A stretch of 64,000 nucleotides of DNA from Synanceia verrucosa (lineage: Eukaryota; Chordata; Actinopteri; Perciformes; Synanceiidae), in NCBI GenBank assembly GCA_029721515.1, contig CM056566.1, forward strand, positions 20,924,269-20,988,268. Reading direction: 5' to 3'. Below the pieces are notes generated by a model. It made no database searches and was not told the origin of the DNA. It worked only from the letters and a program-made list of their open reading frames with translations. Made by a program: the position numbers and the translations under genes. Positions 24,785-35,160 of the stretch are shown in pieces (the stretch's first letter is position 1; each line of letters begins with the position of its first letter).

Positions 24785-25159
24785 GCACAGTGGTGAACGT
24801 TGAGCTTTAGGAAGGGTTCAGCTTCAGGTCACAGAGTTCAGCTGGTGTCAAACACTGCGTCTGTCTCTGGAGACGCAACACCATCACCCTCAAATCCTGC
24901 CATCTACACACAGTCACACACCAGCAGATACTGAGGGTTGATATATATGAACCTGTGTCACACAGCTGGCTGAACCTGCAGCAGAGCAGATGATGGACTG
25001 ATTTGTGGTTATCGTTCATCTGAAACCATTTTTATCCAACAGCATCTTGAAATTCTCCAGTAAAACGCAGGCAGGCGTTATCTGTACTGTAGTGGCTCAA
25101 TGATAAATTCAATAATGTCCTTTTCCATGACAGTACTGCTGTTTCACTCACTGATTAGT

Positions 25160-25410
25160 GAGTCAAAACCTGTGAGTAATGTTGGGGCTTCTGGGAGATG
25201 TAGTCGGAGCATAGAAGAATGGAACAAGGTAAAAACAAACATTTTTTTCATGATGAAATAAAGAGTCTCTTCTTTCATTTGAGATATTCACTGTTTTCAG
25301 AGTTATAGTACTAAATATTCTGTGGGTCTAGAAATATGACTGAAAATGGACAAAAACACTGGAACAAGACACTTTCTGTTTTATAAAACAGCTGGAACTC
25401 AGTGAGTTAA
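25160..25410 (+). mobile_element. TTAA-MITE copy j, left-truncated with internal deletion
   Basis: Starts near AAAACCTGTGAGTAATGTTG and contains GGGGCTTCTGGGAGATGTAG. It skips from AGCATA to GAAGAATGGAACAAGG, then runs intact to GGAACTCAGTGAGTTAA. Confidence 0.85.
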
Positions 25411-25990
25411 TCAATCTCATATTCATATCTTATTTTGTACCTAATATTTCCTCATTGATGCTGTACAGCACTGGCTTTAACAGCGAGCAGACATACAAAA
25501 TGAAAATGCATTTAAGAACCTCATCTTCAGTCTTATGTTGATGCAAAAATGTGTTAATCAGCAGCAATTTGACACAACATGAAAGTGAAAGCAGTGCTCT
25601 TGTTTCTTTAAATCTAAATATTTCATCTAAAATGTAAATATTTTGGCCCTAAAATGGTGAAAAATAACCGTGATCTGGATATCGATCAGAATTGTAACCC
25701 CTTCAGATATTTACTTTGAATGACAATTTCCCAATTAGATCAACCGTCGGCCTGATGAAAGGATACAGTGAACAATGCTAGCTATTCACTCACTGATGAT
25801 GCTGAAATAATAACAGGTTTGTCTCTTTTACTGAAGATAATTTTGAGTTTGGTAGATGGATTTGTTGTTGCTTGTGTAGTCGAAGCACGCTCTATTGTTG
25901 AGACGATAACACTGATAAACACTGATCCGCTGGCTTTTAGCTATACCCACACAAAGCAAATACACTGTAATGTTATATATATGTATCCCA

Positions 25991-26250
25991 CTCATGGTGC
26001 GTTCAAGTTGTACATTTCCACTTTCAAGTCAAAATTTAAATAAGAACCTGGAAAGTTGGATTAATGAGCCACACAGAATTCATGCTATCTGCTCCTGACG
26101 TAAACAGTAGCTCCATGTTTTGTTGTTCGTCTGTAAGGCTGGAAGAGCTGGGAGCACTAAACTTTGAGGTTAAGATGATCAGAGCTCCAAGTTCTGACTT
26201 CCAGTGAACACACCATAAGGCAAACTCTCACTCCCCAGGGTCCTAAAGAG
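25991..26250 (+). mobile_element. TIR repeat family R1, copy 1
   Basis: Begins CTCATGGTGCGTTCAAGTTG and ends GTGAACACACCATAAGG plus CAAACTCTCACTCCCCAGGG. ATGGTG(C/T)GTTCA and its complement TGAACACACCAT form short terminal or subterminal inverted repeats. Copies at 28973, 43026 and 52267 share it. It is probably a non-autonomous DNA transposon and has no coding sequence. Confidence 0.8.
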
Positions 26251-26907
26251 AAAACAGAAGTTGCTTTTAGCAGCAACACGTTACAAAATCCTGCTTTTCT
26301 TTGAAAACATGACGTGATGCCGTGGCACCGCAGAGTTGGACTTAATGGAAAAGAAAAAAGGAATCAGAGGGGTCCAGTGAAGTGATTTGTGTCTCTCTGG
26401 ACGAGAGCAGGCTCACATAGTTTTTCATTTCTCTCTCCACACAGCAGCCCTCTCCTTCGTCTTCTTCCACTACTTTCATGCTTGTTTCCTTTCTCCCTCG
26501 TTTTACACAGTCTCTGTCTCTGTAGACACCACTTCCTGTCTCATCTTTTTATTCCCAGCATGCACTCTCTCTTTTCCCAGAGCACAAAATCATGTCTTTT
26601 TAATCTTGCATTGATCCCACATGAGGGCAGATATTCTCTCTGCTGGTCCTCCAGTCTGTTGATTCAGGTGCCGACTCGAGTCTCAGACGTATGTTCGCTA
26701 CCCGCAGTTTTTAACGAATTTATTAGAGCGCCTGTCATAAAAACGACAGCACAAATAATTTAGAAACTACCCAGGCTTCACCTTTTCTAACAGGAGTGAG
26801 GAACTGAATTCACCTTTTTACACCCAAACAGGTAATAACTGGAATTTACTGTTATTTTATGATTGGGAGGTTAATGTGCTTTGATAGTTTTTCTGCTTTT
26901 TTCTACT

Positions 26908-27139
26908 TGGTGAAAGTGTCCTCTACTCTACCTCTGATAAAACAAGAATGGAACAAGGTAAAAACAAACATTTTTTTCATGATGAAATAGAGAGTCTCTT
27001 CTTTCGTTTGAGATATTCACTGTTTTCAGAGACATAGTACTAAATATTCTGTGGGTCTAGAAATATGACTCAAAATGGACAGAAACACTGGAACAAGACA
27101 CTTTGTGTTTTATAAAATGGCTGGAACTCAAAGAGTTAA
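26908..27139 (+). mobile_element. TTAA-MITE copy k, left half missing
   Basis: Starts at TTGGTGAAAGTGTCCTCTAC and is intact to CTGGAACTCAAAGAGTTAA. The left half with the ACTACATCTCCCAG core is absent. Confidence 0.88.
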
Positions 27140-28059
27140 TTTAAGGCAGCTGTGTGGTGGTCTATACATGTGTTAAACACTGTATGTATACAGTATATTA
27201 TTATATTAGTGACTTACAGACATCATTCTGTGGTCTGAATCTGCTGCAGCAGTGAGTGAAGGGGCGCTATGTGGCGCTCCAGAGCCTAAAGAGCATCAGA
27301 GGACCTGAAAGTCTGCACACACAAACAACCCCCACTATTTCCACCTTTCAAAGCTGCTGCCTGCATCCCTTCAAAGGCACTTTGATTACCAGACAGCCTG
27401 TAACCAGCAGCTCGTGTGAAATCAGTGTGTTTTTTTACGTCAGCCTGGATGTGAACCGGTGTGTTTCTGCATACGTAGATGTCTGTTTTGGGGAGCAGTG
27501 TCATGCACTGACGGCACTGCACAGGTCTGATCAGCACCAGGCTCATTTCAGAGCACAGACTTTCAAGCCTCGGCATCATGTCCCTCTCAGGTCTGCTGTA
27601 CATCAGACCACCTAGTCAACAGGCACTGGACTGGTCCATTTAAACTGCACTCAGATCAGCAGCTGTGCAGAACACAGTGTCTTAATCAGTGATTTCCAAA
27701 ACGACACATCCTCTCTGTCAGTGTCAGAGGGATTCATCAGTCGTCCTTGTCACCACGATTAATGTTTAATTTTAGTGCAGTTTAACTTTAAGAGTGCCTC
27801 TCCTGTCAAATTAACAACAGAAAACATATTTAAGCAATGCAGCTGCTGTGTAAACACTGATGCATGAGTGTCTGCAGCAGCCAATCTGAACGAGTTCCAG
27901 CTGCAGATGAAATAAATGCTTTAATTTGTTTTAAAAAATCTTCAGATGTTAGAGAGGTGACATGCAGCATCATTTAAAACCCAGACCACCTCTGGGTTTT
28001 ACATGAGCCGTTTTAAATCACGCTCTTACTAGCAGGAAGTAGCTACCATGTGACTATGT

Positions 28060-28290
28060 TTTTTTTTAATTTAGTCTTTGTCCTCCGTCAAATGTCCTTT
28101 TTTAGTTTTTATCACATTTAGTCAAACTGTCATTCTGTTTCAGTCGACTAAAAGTTGGACATTTTATCTCTTTTTATCTCAGTCAGAGAAAACGTTAACT
28201 ACTTTTGTATACTTTTATCAAATATTGTTACGTTATATTGATATTTGACTCAGTCCATCCATAATATGACCTAGTTTCTTTTTCCTGTAA
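28060..28290. mobile_element. fragment related to the TTTAGTC-rich TIR element
   Basis: TTTAGTCTTTGTCCTCCGTC, ACATTTAGTCAAACTGTCAT and CAGTCGACTAAAAGTTGGAC resemble the interior of 31124-31973 and a very common fish MITE with repeated TTTAGTC/GTCGAC motifs. Boundaries are approximate. Confidence 0.45.
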
Positions 28291-28972
28291 ATGACTCTGA
28301 GTCTTCATGACAGTGCTCAAATCGAAGTTTTGTAATGAAAAGAAAGAGATATTATACATTCTTCATTTATTTTTTCTACATTTTACAGTTGGCATGATCA
28401 TAGTTGTTTTTTTTTTACAGTGATGTTGGTCCCGTTTTGTCTTAAGCATGAAAAGTAAGGTTCACATTCATTTGCCCTATCTCCATGGAGCTACAGTATC
28501 ATTAGCTTCATTAGCTAGTTAGCACTGGCTCGGCTGACAGCTTTCTGTCTTCTGTTTCGTCCTCCATCGCTCACCTGCTTCCTTTGCTCTCATTTGTACG
28601 TTTCCTGTCTGCCTCTTTCTCCTGCCATCAATCCGTCTTTGTCTGTCATGACAGGATGTCTCTCCTGCACACTGTCAAAAATAAAAAAGTGATGTGTGAT
28701 TTTGTGATTCCACTCACTCGACTTTTGATGGGTTTGGATTTCTGAGAGCATACAAAGGGTGTTTTTTTTATCTCAGATGTTGACAAGAAGAATCAAAGAG
28801 GAGAATATAAAGTGATGTGGAGAGAGAGAGTCAGTATTTTTACATTAACACTCCCTGTAAAGGCTTGCCAGTACTGCTGATCCCACTGGGATTATTACAC
28901 CAACTGTTCATCTAAAGCACTTCCAGCTCTTTCTGATGTGTTTTTTAATATTCACACCAGTGCCTCTTACAC

Positions 28973-29283
28973 AAGGAGACAAACCTCCCCAGTAAAACAG
29001 AGCATTAATGTCACTGCAGCAGCACCAAGAGCACAGTGTTTGTGTGATTCAACTCATGGTGCGTTCAATTGTACACTAATGTCAGAATTTCCAACTTCAA
29101 GTCATAATTTAAATCAGAGTCCCTGTGAAGTTGGATCTAAAACTAAAAGTCCTGTTAATCAACCACACACAGCATTCATGCTGTCTGCTCCTGACGTAAA
29201 CAGCAGCTCCATGTTTGGTTGTTGGTCTGTAAGGCTGGAAGAGCTGGAGCACTAAACTTTGAGGTTAACATGATCAGAGCTCC
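28973..29283 (+). mobile_element. TIR repeat family R1, copy 2
   Basis: It carries the extended left part shared with the 43026 copy (CAGAGCATTAATGTCACTGC), then CTCATGGTGCGTTCAATTGT, CTGACGTAAACAGCAGCTCC and TAAGGCTGGAAGAGCTGGAG. It ends soon after GATCAGAGCTCC, so the right terminus is lost. Confidence 0.8.
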
Positions 29284-29470
29284 TGCTGACAACATGCTCA
29301 CGTCGTGGTCTGTAGACTTGTCTATACTGCAGTATTTAATTCATTTTTTGTTGAAATATGCAGCTGATGTCTCACCTCAAGCCTTCCAGATGCTGCATAA
29401 TCCAATCATGAGTTAGGGGCGTGAACGAATCACAAATCACAAAAGATATAAAAAAAAGCATAAGCACGTT

Positions 29471-29479
<9 letters not shown>

Positions 29480-29512
<33 letters not shown>
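29480..29512. repeat. (CA)n microsatellite
   Basis: About 16 CA units preceded by a short CT run. Confidence 0.95.
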
Positions 29513-29514
<2 letters not shown>

Positions 29515-30589
29515 TCCAAGCCTGCAATCATCTCAAGTTGTTGCCAGGCCGGCGTGTTGGATTATTCATCAAGGCCGTTGAGCTGCTGTCGCCTCAGGCA
29601 GGTTTGCAGGATACATCCCTCAGGCCGTCCATCTCCCCTTCTGCTGCAGCACAAACACATCACACAGCAAATACCCCCTGGAAATCTATAATTAGCTAAT
29701 CAATAATTAACTGGTTTTTAAAATATAAATGCAGGGCAGTTTGTCATCACTAATGCCAGAAAAAGGCACATCTGGACTTCCCGTCCATTCCACTGTTGAT
29801 CCATCAGAACGGGAGCGTGCATGTTTGACACATGAGGCCACAGCAGTGTGGTGGAACTGAAGGATGATCGGCAAATTGTCAGCCTCCTGAAAACAAACAT
29901 TGCCAGCGTGCTTCCAACACTCTGAAGTTGGAGGAAGTTTGTTTCGGAATTGCTGCCATGACCTGAAGTCAGTTTGATCTATGTCGCCTGAAGTCAGAGG
30001 ACTTCACAATCTGCACGTTTATCTCTTATTCTGTTTGTCCCTGCAGGGACCTGTAGCTTTCTGATTATTTGGTTATTTGTGCCTTGCATATGAATCCGTT
30101 TAGTTTTTTGTGCACACATTATTGTTTTTTTTTCCCTCAAATTCAACTTTCTATGCATAGATTAATAGCATCTGTTCACTGGATGCTTGAGGGAAAAGAC
30201 TGAAAAAGCTGCTGCTGGTTTAAATTGACCAGATTTCATTCAGAGAAATATATAAATGATGATGCCCTGCACTTCTAGTTCGGACTCAGGAGTGGTGTGT
30301 CAAGTTCCTGCTGGGTCTTTTCAAAGTAAACTTCCAATGTACACTTAAGTTTTACTTGTGGAACAAAAATGTGGTTTATTTTAGGAAAACATTGTTTTGT
30401 TTTGATTGAAATCAAGTCCCCGGTGATAATAAGTTTCTTAGAAACAACCAATTCAGCAGGAAACTAGAAAAGCACTCAGAGAGCGCAGACCTCTTTTTAA
30501 TTTAAAGTTACCCCGCCGCTTTTATTTAAAGTTACCCCGAGCTTATGTTTTCACTGAAGCTTCTTTGTCTGGTTCATTTTTGGTGGTGC

Positions 30590-30775
30590 CGTTGATCACC
30601 TGGTCATCTGATCACCACCAAAAATTAATCAGTTTTAAATTAGGCCACTTCTGACCAACCCTGAAAATTTCATCAAAAACCATCCAGAACTTTTTGAGTT
30701 ATTTTACAAACCTACAAATAAACAAAGCCCGGTGAAAACAGAACCTCCTTGGTGGAGGTAATAACCATATAAAGT
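30590..30775 (+). mobile_element. RTE-type LINE 3' end fragment
   Basis: The segment GAAAATTTCATCAAAAACCA, TCCAGAACTTTTTGAGTTAT, then GGTGAAAACAGAACCTCCTT and GGTGGAGGTAATAA is the characteristic 3' portion of RTE/Expander-type elements common in fish (recognised by pattern). Confidence 0.55.
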
Positions 30776-31123
30776 TGACTATTTCACGAAGAAAATCTTA
30801 GTTGACAAAGACCAAAACCGATTAGTTGACGAAGTTAATATAAGTATGTCAGGATCCAGTGAAATAAACTCATCTTTTTTTTTTGTCGGTTGCTGTGACC
30901 GTCTTTTAGAGACAGTGTCTTAAACTACATCCTGTTTCCACTGGAGGAGTGTAGCTCCGCTCAGAGCTTTTGAACCAAAGACTGAAGTGATTTCATATCA
31001 CTGGTTTGAGTCTGTCATGTTTGGAGTCGGTGTGATGCTGTAGGAGTGAGGAGGACTGGAGGCCTTAGGCAGAAACATGACAGGAAGTTATGGCTGGACA
31101 GACTTCCTGAAGCCAGTGTGGAC

Positions 31124-31973
31124 AGTGTTAATTTTGACAGCAAATTTTGATTTAGTGATTTAGTTTTAGTCAAAATCTGAATTTTACTTAGTTTTAGTCC
31201 AGTTTTAGTCGACAAAATGTCATTAAATTTTCTAAAATCTAACAGGTGTAGTGAAAATGTAAGAAATAAGAATTAAGAGTTTCTGTATAAATTTCAAACT
31301 CACATACTTATGAAGGAAACATTTGTGAAGCTGAAGGTGTGGATGTGTAGTATACAGACACAAATTTATCTGCTGTGATGTGTTTTTATGTTAAAGTTAA
31401 ATTCGTTTTTTCCACTTAAGACCAGAGTGGAGGACTGATATTGATATTTTAATATTATAATAACACCACATAGTGCTGTCTGTGTCGCCCCTCAGTACTC
31501 CTGGAGCCACCACTGCACATCCAGACAGAGTCCCTGTGGCTGGGAAGGGGCACCCTCAGTTGGCCACACTTACGGTGATGTCCGCCCCTGTCCGGACACT
31601 TTACCCGAGTGTTTCAAAGCTCTTTTCCACGGATGTTTGTCCGACCCCAGGCCGTCCTGTAGTGACACTGTGTTCCTGATAGATAGTATGTAAATAAGAA
31701 GAAAGCAGAGATTAATTGAGCCTAATCATTGTCCCAGTAGAGCAGTACGTCAGGTCACATGAGATCTTCTGCTGTTTTGATTGTATTTTAATTCAGGGTT
31801 AGTTTTTATTACATCACTCACTGATTCGTCCCTCTTTAACATTTTGTCTCGTTTTTATTTCAGTTGTCATCATCATAGATTGTTTTTTGTTTAGTTATTG
31901 TCTCACTGTCATCAGAAAAAACTGTCGTTGACGAATATTGTAATGAAAAAAAATTGTCAATGAAATTAACACT
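31124..31973. mobile_element. 850 bp TIR element, TTTAGTC-rich ends (hAT-MITE-like)
   Basis: Inverted ends AGTGTTAATTTTGACAG and TGTCAATGAAATTAACACT. Subterminal TTAGTTTTAGTC and GTCGAC motifs match a widespread fish MITE. The middle (31430-31680) is different, moderately GC-rich sequence that may be captured host DNA. No target duplication could be verified. Confidence 0.55.
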
Positions 31974-32534
31974 GGTGCTTTGGCCTCTTTACCAATAAGA
32001 CAGAGCTGAATATGAAGCAATGATGAATAGGATGGAAGTGGAGGCTGTACCACAGAATAAAAAAAGAAAAGAGACCTGCAATCAGCTGAACGAATATTTT
32101 CCCAATTATTCACTCTGACAGTTCATAAAGTCAAGGAGTTATCTGAGCAAACAGCACAGACGCTTTGATGTGATGGCATCTGAGAAAAAAGATGGAGCCG
32201 TCATCATCTGGACGCTGATTGCAGGGGGTGACACTCATTTGTCATTAATTGTTATTGTGCGGTAACAGCTGTGAACAAATACAGAGATAAAAACGGACTT
32301 TTTTTTAAATGTCACAGTAACAGTGTTCTGATCTGTGTCACAGTGGGGAAAAAAGCATCCGGAGAGCTGCATAATGGAAAAATAATAGGTGCTTGAGCAC
32401 AGTGATGGTGACTGACGGGTTGCTTTTAGGGAAAAGTGTACAGGTAATAATAGACTTTAACAGAATAACTGCTTCCTACTTATCTCTGCTTATCTAGCTA
32501 ATGGTCCAGATATAATGTCAGCTGTACTGTCCCT

Positions 32535-33021
32535 TTACTCACTGAGTGCCAACAGTCTAATAAAACAGGAAGTACCTTGTTCCAGTGTTTTTGTCCATTT
32601 TGAGTCATATTTCTAGACCCACAGAATATTTAGTACTATGACTCTGAAAACAGTGAATAGCTCAAATGAAAGAAGAGACTCTCTATTTCATCATGAAAAA
32701 AATGTTTGTTTTTACCTTGTTCCATTCTTGTTTTATCAGAGGTAGAGTAGAGGACACTTTCACCAAAATCACCACTTTTTCTCCACATTCTGTTTGTTTT
32801 GCTCTCTAATCTCGATCGTCTCCACTTCCTGTTTTGATCTCTGTGGTGTATACCGTCTCTTTATGCTCTGACTACATCTCCCAGAAGCCCCAGCATTACT
32901 CACAGGCTGTGTGAGACCACGATCAGCGACCTGCTGCTGAAAAAACACTTTGACGTCGATGGCACTCAAGCGTTGGATTTGAAATGATGTTGAACTAGGT
33001 CAGTGGCTCTCAAAGAGTTAA
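32535..33021 (-). mobile_element. TTAA-MITE copy l, nearly full length with extra 40 bp
   Basis: Runs from TTACTCACTGAGTGCC to CTCTCAAAGAGTTAA and includes the intact core. Near the right end, after GATGGCACTCAA, about 40 unrelated bases are inserted before a second GTGGCTCTCAAAGAGTTAA. The inner terminus is therefore duplicated or a fresh end was added. Confidence 0.88.
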
Positions 33022-34967
33022 ACTCCCTGGTGTTGCTGAATTCTTCTACTATGTGGGAAAAAGAAAGAGGGAGGTATGGCAGTAAAACACTGTGTTTTAT
33101 CTGAACTACTGCTTGATCAAGTGGTTGTTCTCCACCTTGCATGTTTTTCTTATTTCCTCCCCCTGTAAAGTCTCACCAGTGTTTGCAAACCAGCTCCTGA
33201 TCGTGTTCTCATCTGGAAACTCAACATTTGGGTGCAGCCATGGATGTAGAGAGCAAGAGGACGCTAAACACCGAGCCCCGGGGTGCACTTGTGTTCGGAG
33301 AGTCGTGCGGTGCATCTGCTCGTCCTTCTCTGGAAGTCCACTAGCCCAGGGCGCGGAGCTTGCCAACAAACACCATGCTGATTCGGATTTTATTGTTTCC
33401 AAGGTGTGTGAGCGCTGAGCGGAGGGCAACCTGTGTGGCTCTCTTGGCAGGGCATCTGAACCGGTGGGGGGTCTGGACTGACTCCATGAGGTCCTTGATG
33501 TGCAGCAGAACCAGCTTCTCAAAGGAACCCATAAGCAGTGTGTGGTTGAGCGCCAGAGGGCACTTCATGGTGTGGTAGTGAGAGGAGCTGCATGGTTAAT
33601 CACTTGCTTGAGGGTGAACTTTTAATCCCATCACACACACACACACACTCAAGATAAAGTGTATAAATAAAATGTCATATTCTGCTGAGGTGCACATATT
33701 GTATTCTCCCAGAACCCTTGTTGTTTAAGTGTTATTATATTTTAATTAGTACCGGTGGTATTAGTCCATACTGTCTGTCCTGAAACATGACATTTTTTTG
33801 TTTTCACTCTATTAACAGTCATTCGTTGCCTCACTGTGGAGTAGTTTGTATGGTCAGTGACGGGCAGTGCACATGGGAAAAACTATTTGGGGCAGTAATT
33901 TGCAATTTGTGGTAAAATAACGACATGTTCCAGGAGAGCAGTACAGCCGGCATCAGCAGCATCTACTCATTTATTTACATTTTTAACAGCTGTACATCAC
34001 ATTCACATCATGACTGAGCCTCTGAAAGCACTTCCCCTGCACCCAGTGATTAGTTCACATTTTGAACTCAACTCTGGGACTTCTTGTATTAATATCATTA
34101 TAGCCACAGGTGCTAACCAATTAGCTGAATTACGATGTGATGATTATGTTTTAGGTTTTAAACTATCAGGAAGAAGGAATAACAGAGGGGACACATTAGT
34201 CTGCAGGGTTTTAGGAAGTGTCCTTCTGCTCAGAACAAATTACTGTAGAAAAAGAGGACACACTCACAACAGGACATAACAAAGAGGCTGTCCTTTTTCT
34301 ATAGATGACCAGTTTTTGCAGTTGTGATTTTCCCCCCTCCTATTTAAAAAGAGAGTAAATATAAATGTCTTAATACATTATCTGCATCTTAGCTGAAGAA
34401 CATGACATGTAAGGACTTTAGAAGGACACAGCAGAGTTTGTATTGTAAGTCAAATGAGGAAAAACAAATTAGATTTAATTCCCTGCATTTATTGACAAAG
34501 ACAGGCTGTAGAAAGTACACAGTACAGGAAGTCACGCCGACGGCCTTTTCCGCTGGCGGCTGTTTTGGCTCCCAGCTGAACAAAAGGTCTGGTGGTCCAA
34601 CATGATTTTGTTCAGGTCGCCTGTCAGATGTCGCTGGATCACTCTGCTGACAAGTTGATGAGAGTGGAGACTTTAGCAGCACACATTAATGTCCAGTCGT
34701 GGCCGTAGCGCTGTCATTTGTCTGGCTTAGCTGTTGCCTCAGGCTACATTTCACACACATGCAGCTTTTTGTTTGAGGACCCGTTACATTACAGCGCACA
34801 CAATGTGCACAAAATGTGGAGAAATTGAACAAGCACAGGCCCATTTATTTCATTACACTACCAATACAAATAATAGTTGTTTGTGATTATTACCATGTGC
34901 ATCATATAGTACTGTATGTTTTGTTCCCCATACACAAACTGCTTTTAAACTCAAATACGCAAATTCA
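33022..34967. other. non-coding apart from the RT fragment
   Basis: Besides the minus-strand RT remnant, there is a short (CA)n tract near 33632-33648. No host gene was recognised. Confidence 0.5.
33106..33568 (-). pseudogene. decayed LINE reverse-transcriptase fragment (L2/CR1/Rex1-like)
   Basis: Read on the minus strand, 33568-33365 encodes SFEKLVLLHIKDLM followed by a run ending RISMVFVG. This fits the RT domain region that normally reads FE(K/R)LVL..HLKD.......QFAYR and then (V)RILFVDFSSAF in fish LINEs. A frameshift then leads into 33345-33106, where PGARCLASSCSLHPWLHPNV and FPDENTIRSW sit where PQGCVLSPLLFSL and FADDTT are expected. About 40 residues between the two blocks are missing. 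The catalytic FADD has become FPDE, so the copy is dead. Clade assignment is from general family pattern only. Confidence 0.6.
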
Positions 34968-35160
34968 AGTGTGACATGCAGCTTCTTCCACATATAGTCA
35001 TGTTTTGTGGTTGAACATCATGGAGTAATGTTATTTTAACATGATGTGCAATAACTTAACATTGTGTGAATGTTGACAGAACCTAATGCATTCTGGGTAA
35101 GATAGTAAACTGTGTGTACAACTCCAGAGCAGAAGGTGGCAGTAGTGAGCGAGTTGAGAG
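34968..35160 (-). repeat. 200 bp dispersed repeat, inverted partner of 5404-5600
   Basis: AAGTGTGACATGCAGCTTC through ATATAGTCATGTTTTGTGGT, CTAATGCATTCTGGGTAAGA and AGAGCAGAAGGTGGCAGTAG is the reverse complement of the 5404 copy with scattered differences. The two copies are about 29.5 kb apart. Confidence 0.85.

Noticed and set aside
27256..27615. Overlapping 119- and 105-codon frames on opposite strands
   Set aside because: The plus frame starts at GTG. Neither shows any motif, and both look like a GC-richer non-coding patch.
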